A stretch of 64,000 nucleotides of DNA from Cryptomeria japonica (lineage: Eukaryota > Streptophyta > Pinopsida > Cupressales > Cupressaceae), in the NCBI RefSeq assembly GCF_030272615.1, contig NC_081415.1:421034257-421098256 (forward strand), given 5' to 3'. The notes beneath the pieces were generated by a model, which was not told where the DNA came from, did not search any database, and saw only the letters and a program-made list of their open reading frames with translations. Of this stretch, positions 57,701 to 64,000 are shown in pieces. Numbering within the stretch: position 1 is the first letter of the stretch; every line of letters begins with the position of its first letter. The translations under genes were made by a program, and so were the position numbers.

Positions 57701-59432
57701 CATCTAATCATAAAAAGACACCACTCAACAAAGTAAAATTCAATCCTTAGAAAAGGGAGGAAAGATCAATGCCCCCCAAAGATATGGACAATGAGAACGA
57801 TTACACAACGTCTAAGGAGAGATTATATATAATAAAATGCAATACTTTAAGCAAAGAAATGTCCTAAACAAGGAACACACATGTACTCGCATGAAGGAAT
57901 ATTCAATGTAAGAAAATATATCAACATATGCAAAATGCAAATCTAAAAAAGAGGTAATCTTCAAAGAGAAAGAGAGAGAGAATATGTATTGTGCTTGCCC
58001 CCCAAGCGAGGAAACAAGGGAGAAGCTATGTTGCTGTCCCAAGATGTTTAATATTGAAAAATAATCACCACTCATGAAAAAGAGACCCCAATGAAGTTAA
58101 CTATAAGTGTCATAGGGTGAGGAGAAACATGATAGGGTGAATGGGATGGTAAGGAACTACCTCTTCACCAAAAAAAGTGCAAGATTAGTTGTAATAACTA
58201 TGTGAGCTCTATCATATTGGTCTTGAACAAATGTTTTAAAGGCTTTACAATTCCCAAGAGAATGAGAATAAGTATGATAAAAAATAAAACGCTCATCACC
58301 TTCCTTATGCTTATAAATGCGATTAAGTTTGATGAAAGGAAAAACAACATTCTTATCATACTTCAATCCACAAAAGATTCTAGTAGCTAATTTCTCTTGA
58401 TCATCAATAGGGGCAGGTCTTGTCTCTTGAGATGTAGGACAAGGTTCACTAGACAAAGGAGGGTTGTCTTCTATGATTTTGATAGTTCCATTATCAATGA
58501 GTTTTTGTATTCCCTTTTGAAAATCATGACAATCATTGGCATGATGGTCATGAGTTTGTTAATTTGAGCAAAATGGATTATTTGAAGAAGAAGCACCTTT
58601 AGGTGGACAAAAATTCCTATATCTATCAAGATACTCCTTAAAGTTTTGTATCCTAAGGAGATCATCCATAGATGAATGATGAGGATGTCCTAGACCTTTG
58701 GTTGTATCTTGGGAATGAGGGTTTATTGGGGCTTTGATTCCTTTTCTTATTTTCCAAGTCCTTGTCCTCCATAACCTTTTTTGATATTATATTATAACCA
58801 CTCCTATAAGAGATTTTTAATCATGCAAAAGAAGGACCATCATCATGAATCTGTTTGAAATTTGTAGTGTAAGGACATATGAAAGGATCCAAGGGAGAAT
58901 TATATGAAGAAGGAATAATCTTTGCATGGAATTTCTCCTTTCTATCATCATGATTCATATCCTCTTTGATAGGTTGGGAGGGAAGATCCTTATCATCTAA
59001 GGATTCATCTTTCCTTAATGTTATATGAGGATACATATCATGAATAAAACACATAACATCATCTTCACTACAAATGTTTTGATGGCTAAGATAAGCTCTA
59101 CGAGAATAAGGAGGATCTAAAGGAATTAGTAAGACAACGTATTGATTGTGCCCCCCTTTTACTAGAGTATGCCTATGAGAAGATAATGGTTTCATGTTGC
59201 TCTTCAATGATTGATCTCCATTAGAGAGATCATTGAAATTTTCCTCATTCACATGAGATACCCTAGGAGAGGTACAAGTGTTAATTTTACCAATGCCATC
59301 TTTATGATTATCATTGTCTACAAAATCCTTTATGTGATCTACACATGCAATGCATGCACTTAAAAATGTCATCATAAAATAACATATAACATGGATAAAA
59401 GTTTTAAGATATGTTTTGCAAGTAGGAACCAT
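57700..59432 (-). pseudogene. Ty3/gypsy gag remnant
   Basis: Minus-strand frame from 59432 to 58821 (203 codons, TLRKDESLDDKDLPSQPIKE inside), then pieces to about 58157. The last part contains HHANDCHDFQKGIQKLIDNG and later FYHTYSHSLGNCKAFKTFVQ, the conserved Cys/His-poor end of plant gypsy gag proteins. Multiple stops between pieces. It belongs with the minus-strand LTR at 60257-61018. No protease or pol is visible downstream (towards 57.7 kb). Confidence 0.6.
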
Positions 59433-60256
59433 TTTAGAAACCCTAAAAATTCAATATGCAAAAGTACTATGAATGAAAAGAAGCAATGTAAAGTGAAAGA
59501 AGCCTTTCTCCAACACATGATTATGATAAAGATAACTAAAAAACAATGTAATCATATTTGTAATAGAAAACAAATCAAATTTAGTAATTTCTATTATGAG
59601 TGCCTAAAATCAGATCTATAAATATAAGTAAAAAATTATGTAACCCACAAGTCAAAATTAGCAAAATTAAAAACTATATTTTTATGAAATTAACCACCAA
59701 AATTATGTAATTATGATCTACAAGAGAAAAAAATATTCTTGAAATGCCTAAAAATCATATTTGAGACAACAAATAAGAAATAAGCATCCAAGGAGTTGGG
59801 TTCACCAAAAGGTAATGTGGGGAAAATTAGGAATTAGGGTTTATTATAATAATATCAATAAATAGCCCAACTAACCCACATACATTGAAAGAGGATTGGA
59901 CCCAATAGATCTAGGCTTAGTCCTTTTGAGGAAAGAGACTGAGATTCCGATTGGATTCAATTAGGTGTGGGGTTGATTAATCTTCTTTTAAGTGAATTTA
60001 ATTGATTATGAAATTAGGGTAAAATGAGGGATTATTGAAGTGAGTTGACAAAAACAATAAGCTACAGATGTCTCATGGAGCCACAAACGTATATTTGAGA
60101 AAAGTGAGATGTTAAAAAATTGTCCTCCAAAGCTTGGCCCAATTTTTTGGGACCAGGTAGCATAGATCTGTCCTAGTCCTTTGAATTTTTTTCATCAAAA
60201 GTTGACCTATTTGTCATTGTTGACTCTGCTAGATTTCTCGAGTACAACTCCACACT
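59433..60256 (-). other. Leader between gypsy LTR and gag remnant
   Basis: Non-coding on the minus strand, located between the LTR end and the gag-like frame. No clear primer-binding site was recognised next to the LTR. Confidence 0.4.
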
Positions 60257-61018
60257 TGTTTCCTACACATAAAAATAAAGGGAAAGAAATTGGAGATAAG
60301 GATTTGCCTTAGGTCAAACCCCAATTTTGGAATTAACCGTGAATGAAATAATGCAAATATTGAAATAAATGTTAGGGAGATATACTTTATATTTGTTAGT
60401 GTTCATGATGATGCAATGTTTTTTTAATATAATCACAAATGTTGAATGTAATGGCATGACAAACACATGAAAATGAAAAACCCTAATCACACACACATGC
60501 TTGCATGAACATTGATGTAACTTTTCTCCATAATGCTTGAATGATGAATATGTAGCCTTGAATCTCTAAACATGCTTAATGATGAATGCTTCACAGATGC
60601 ACGAATACTAGGGATGAGACTTCTCATTTGCTTCTTAGATCTAAAATGAATTGATAAGATGCCTTTATATAGGATTTCTTAGGTAATTTACCAATGAGGT
60701 CAACCTCCAACGGTCATGTGTAGCCCTATGAATCAAATTTTATTGGGGAGATATAGCATCTACCCCATTTCAAATTGGGGCCCCTTTGAGAGGGACAAGG
60801 GCGTTTTGGGGTGCCCTGGTCCTTCTATAAAGAGGACCAAAATAGGTAGTCGAGGGGGTGGGCATCTCACAGTGGGACCCACCAAATAGTGTACATGACA
60901 TCAAAGTTGGATAATCGGGCTTGAACAGACCTAGAGAGGGGATGAGGAATGAACACACTAAAGTAGGAGGACAAACATGAGGTGTAAATTAGACCGGTGA
61001 CAATTTACGATGCTACAC
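60257..61018 (-). mobile_element. Gypsy-type LTR, minus strand
   Basis: On the minus strand it starts TGTAGCATCGTAAATTGTCA at 61018 and has a TATA-like CCTATATAAAGGC near 60665. It ends near TAGGAAACA at about 60257. Plus-strand ends are TG...CA. It sits upstream of the minus-strand gag remnant. Confidence 0.55.
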
Positions 61019-61400
61019 TAACATTATCATCAGTTCAAGAGAAATTATTCTTCCTCAAGAGTAGATCTGATTCAAGGAGCAACAAACTACATCAAGGCAT
61101 CTTCCACTTATGTATTATTTGCGATTTCATGATTAGTTTTATGTGATTTATCATGTTATTGCATTAAAACATGGAGGACTTATCCTAAGAACATTGCATC
61201 ACCTATTGAAGGTATAATCGTCTACATTCAAGAATTTCAACCTTGCCCTCAAAAGGAAATCTTTTCCAATTTAGTTCAAGTTCAATTTCTATTTCAATTA
61301 GGGTTAATTCCAAACTGGGGGTTTGACCTAAGGCAAACCCCTATCCACAACCCCCTTTTTTTCTGTTGTGTTTAGTTATAGGTATCTGACAGAGTAGGAA
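61019..61400 (+). repeat. Related LTR end in opposite orientation
   Basis: GGGTTAATTCCAAACTGGGG followed by GTTTGACCTAAGGCAAACC (about 61302-61345) is the inverted counterpart of minus-strand sequence at about 60300-60345, so part of a second copy of this LTR lies head to head with the first. 61401-62000 has nothing that I recognise. Confidence 0.5.
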
Positions 61401-62015
61401 ATCCTAGAGAAGTCTCAGGTAGAAAGTACAAGTTTTCTCCTAAAATCTTGGCCTAGCTCTCAAGGAAAAGGGCACCCAACACCCTAGTCCTCCTTGTTCA
61501 GCCTCAGATTTCCAGGTCACTTCTCAGGCTACATCAGGATTCATACCCCTAGTTCACAACTTAGCAAACCAAGGTGCCCAGTGCCCTAGTCCTATCAATT
61601 AAACATTGGATTTATGCCATAGGTGCATAGTCGGACTCCCTATCCCCTTCTATACATGTTGTGAAGTTTCTTTTTCATTATTGGTTAGCATAATTAGTCC
61701 AAGTTGCTAGTTCATGCATATATTTCCTTACCTTAGATTTAGCATTCAATTTACATCCAATTAAAATCCATTTTCAACTCAAACAAAAGGGGAAATAGGA
61801 CTTCAATCAGTATCTAACCCTCTTCATAATAGAATTGAGGTTGGATCTATTGTGTTCATCCTCCTTTTAATGTGATGCATGTGAAAGTTAGGTCATCTCC
61901 AAGTTTACAAAGCATAACTTGTAAAACCCATAATTATCCATCTATTACACAAGATATCTAATAAATTTATTTAATCTTGTCATAGTTAAAAGTACAATAT
62001 GATAAAGGATTTAAT

Positions 62016-62018
<3 letters not shown>

Positions 62019-62052
<34 letters not shown>
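62019..62052. repeat. TA microsatellite
   Basis: About 17 TA units in a row within AT-rich non-coding DNA. Confidence 0.9.
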
Positions 62053-62053
<1 letters not shown>

Positions 62054-62454
62054 TTTTGTATGAATTTTTTTATCTTAAAAATATCAAATTATTTTTCTTT
62101 AAGAAAAGTGAATTTATTAAAATATTAAATAAAATTCATGTTATATACTTTTAATGTGAAAAGTTTAAAACTTTATAAATTAGCATTTTTATTAAAAAAT
62201 AAAAGAAGAGGAGATTTTAAGCTTTCCACGTAGGAAGACTAGTAGATAAAGTAATCTTTAAAAAAGACAGCTAAATGATTTAATTAAAAGAAACTAGCCT
62301 TTAAAAAAGAGAAAATATTTATAAAACAATGTCAAATTTAAGTTTGACTAATTAAAGCTCAAGCCAAGTGGTCTTCTTAGAAAGACATAGGCATAAATAA
62401 AAGAAAGAAGAGGAAAACATGAAGTTTTAAATAGAAAAGTTAGCCTTAAACTAG

Positions 62455-63445
62455 TTATGTCGAGATTCATCTACAATGACATCAAAATGTTCGTAAACAA
62501 AAATCTATTTTTGAAACAATTTGACATGCAAATAAAATAGAACCCTTGCCACTTGTCTCCAGCTAGATTCAAAACTTTTTGCATGAAGGACTTTAATGGA
62601 TATGTATTCTTGGTGGTTAGTATTTTAGAAGAATATTTATTTTATAGATGATTCTATTCTATTATAAGATATCTCTTGGCATAACTTTTAAATATAAGTA
62701 TACTAGTTATGCCGAGAGGCATCTACAATGACATACAAACATCCGTAAACATAAAAAATGATTTTGAATAAATTTGATGTGTAGATGACAAGTAAATGCA
62801 TGCATGTTTAAGTTTCTCTATAAGTATTATTTTATTTCTTTGAATAAAATAGAATCATTGCCACTTGTCTCTAAGTATATGAAACCATTACATCTTTAAT
62901 GAGAGTGAAAGAGTGTAGCATTTTTCAGCTCCATGTCCTTCTTAACAACTAATAAACATGCAAGACAATTATGTGATATCTCTCAGCATTATCATGTCGA
63001 GAGGGGCATCTACAATGACATCAAAATATTTGTCAACAAAACTATATTTTTGAAACAATTTGACATGTAGATGACAGGTAAATGCATGAAATATGCCATG
63101 TTTTGGTTTTTGTAGAGGTGTTATTTTATTACTCCCAATAAAATAGATTCCTCACCACTTGCCTCCAACTATATGAAACCTTGTTAAAATAAATGTTCTT
63201 CTAAAATATTAAACATCAAGAATACAAATCCATTAAAGTCCTACATGCAAAAAGTTGTGAATCTAGTTGGAGATAAGTGGCGAGGGTTCTATTTTATTTG
63301 GAGGAATAAAATAACACCTCCACAAAAACTGAAACATGGCATATTTCATGCATTTACCTGTCATTTGCATGTCAAATTGTTTCAAAAATGGAATTTTGTT
63401 TACGGACATTTTGATGTCATTGTAGATGCCTCTTGGCACAATGAA
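62455..63445. repeat. Cluster of a 200-250-bp repeat with one inverted copy
   Basis: Units starting GGCATCTACAATGACAT (or close variants) lie at about 62460, 62715 and 63005; the fourth, 63195-63440, is inverted. The third and fourth form arms of about 200 bp around a short spacer (TTTGACATG.A.ATGACAGGTA and complement). The first unit lacks about 80 internal bases. Non-coding; resembles a foldback or MITE-like element. Confidence 0.75.
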
Positions 63446-63489
63446 AGAAAGCTTCTTCCATGTAAGAAAAAGTGAAGAATTCAAACTTT

Positions 63490-63910
63490 ACTTACACTAA
63501 CACATTTGGACACATTTTTGGACGAAATATCATCGGAATTTTGACATTTTTGTGTCGTAGGTTCGACGAAATGGCCGTGAGTTTTTTGTCACTAAAATTT
63601 CATCGGAGTGTCCGACGCAGGATATTTCGTCGAACAACTGACAAACATTCCATTGGATACCAATTTCATCTCGCACAGAACCATGCAAAAATTTTCGTTG
63701 GAACTCCGACGGAAACCATGGTAGTTTTCCGTCACTCGTACAACATTCCCGTTGAAAACATGTTGTACGTGTGGCAAATTTGGATGACATCGATTGTTGG
63801 AATTCCAACGGACTGCCACTATGCTTCGACAAAATTTTTTGTCAAAAGCTCAGCAGTCTTGTTGGGGCATTTTGGGGGCGTTTGTCGAAATTCCGACGAA
63901 AAGTTAATAT
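63490..63910. mobile_element. CACTA-like subterminal sequence
   Basis: Short words around CGACGAAA, TCCGACGGAAA, TTCGTCGAAC, TTCGTTGGAACTCCGACG and TTCCGACGAAA recur in both orientations over 400 bp, the arrangement typical of CACTA (EnSpm) subterminal repeats. A CACTAACACA lies at 63496-63505 near the left edge, where a CACTA terminus could be. No transposase is in the window. Overlapping open frames are not called as genes. Confidence 0.45.
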
Positions 63911-63930
63911 TTAAAAAAAAAAGTTAGTTA

Positions 63931-64000
63931 GTCTCTCTCTCTCTCGCCATCTATCTCTATCTCTCCCTCTCTTTGCCTCTTTCTCTCAGGTGTCTCTATC
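63931..64000. repeat. CT-rich microsatellite at the window edge
   Basis: TCTCTCTCTC runs mixed with CCATCTATCTC words, continuing to the end of the window. Confidence 0.7.

Noticed and set aside
63472-63927. 151-codon plus frame overlapping two minus frames at the window end
   Set aside because: All three lie in the CACTA-like subterminal repeats, which are open on both strands because of their inverted words.

Overview
The window looks like nuclear DNA from a large, repeat-rich plant genome. A conifer or other gymnosperm is my best guess, from the AT-rich composition, the deeply nested LTR retrotransposons, plant-type primer-binding sites and a plant gene with introns. I see only one convincing host gene. 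Nearly everything else is retrotransposon sequence, tandem repeats and decayed fragments. I found no rRNA, tRNA or CRISPR features.

Layout. (1) 1-3384: the left part is a minus-strand Ty3/gypsy-type element with a 1455-bp LTR, a TGGCGCC primer-binding site, a long leader holding a TTGAACC/GGTTCAA array, and a frameshifted ORF of unknown function. (2) 3385-5940: decayed coding remnants, then very AT-rich DNA with tandem repeats. (3) 5941-9515: a three-exon WD40 gene of the MAK11/PAK1IP1 family (60S ribosome biogenesis), with three telo-box-like motifs just upstream. (4) 9516-16150: mostly non-coding, with two orphan exon-like segments. (5) 16185-18659: a 5'-truncated LINE on the minus strand with an 11-bp target duplication, an RNase H domain that keeps its catalytic residues, and a hairpin-repeat array near its 3' end. 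(6) 18.7-23.6 kb: AT-rich duplications, a G-rich-strand tract, an inverted telomere-like block and an LTR copy.

(7) 23.6-53.3 kb is a nest of insertions in one decayed Ty3/gypsy gag-protease element. A non-autonomous LTR element (25786-34358, target duplication CCACC) carries a four-zinc-knuckle gag-like ORF and a large unknown ORF but no pol. It was itself hit by a solo LTR (30137-31618, GGATG). An unresolved minus-strand LTR insertion follows at 34997-37991. A Ty1/copia element (39030-48161) splits the gypsy reading frame, and removing it with one target-site copy restores that frame. The copia element contains two solo LTRs (40960-42220 and 44092-44860). The gypsy ORF ends at 48752. About 750 bp later there is a 3.3-kb satellite of 138-bp monomers, each close to a complete inverted repeat; a diverged foldback and a TATG-rich microsatellite follow it.

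(8) 53.4-64 kb: a CGGAA-rich palindromic segment, LTR fragments, the 5' end of another copia element, a minus-strand gypsy gag remnant with its LTR, a foldback repeat cluster, and a segment resembling CACTA subterminal DNA.

The WD40 gene is the only locus likely to have a cellular function. The other coding stretches are mobile-element proteins, nearly all broken by stops or frameshifts. The most unusual items are the palindromic satellite next to a retrotransposon 3' region and the pol-less element with its unknown ORF.
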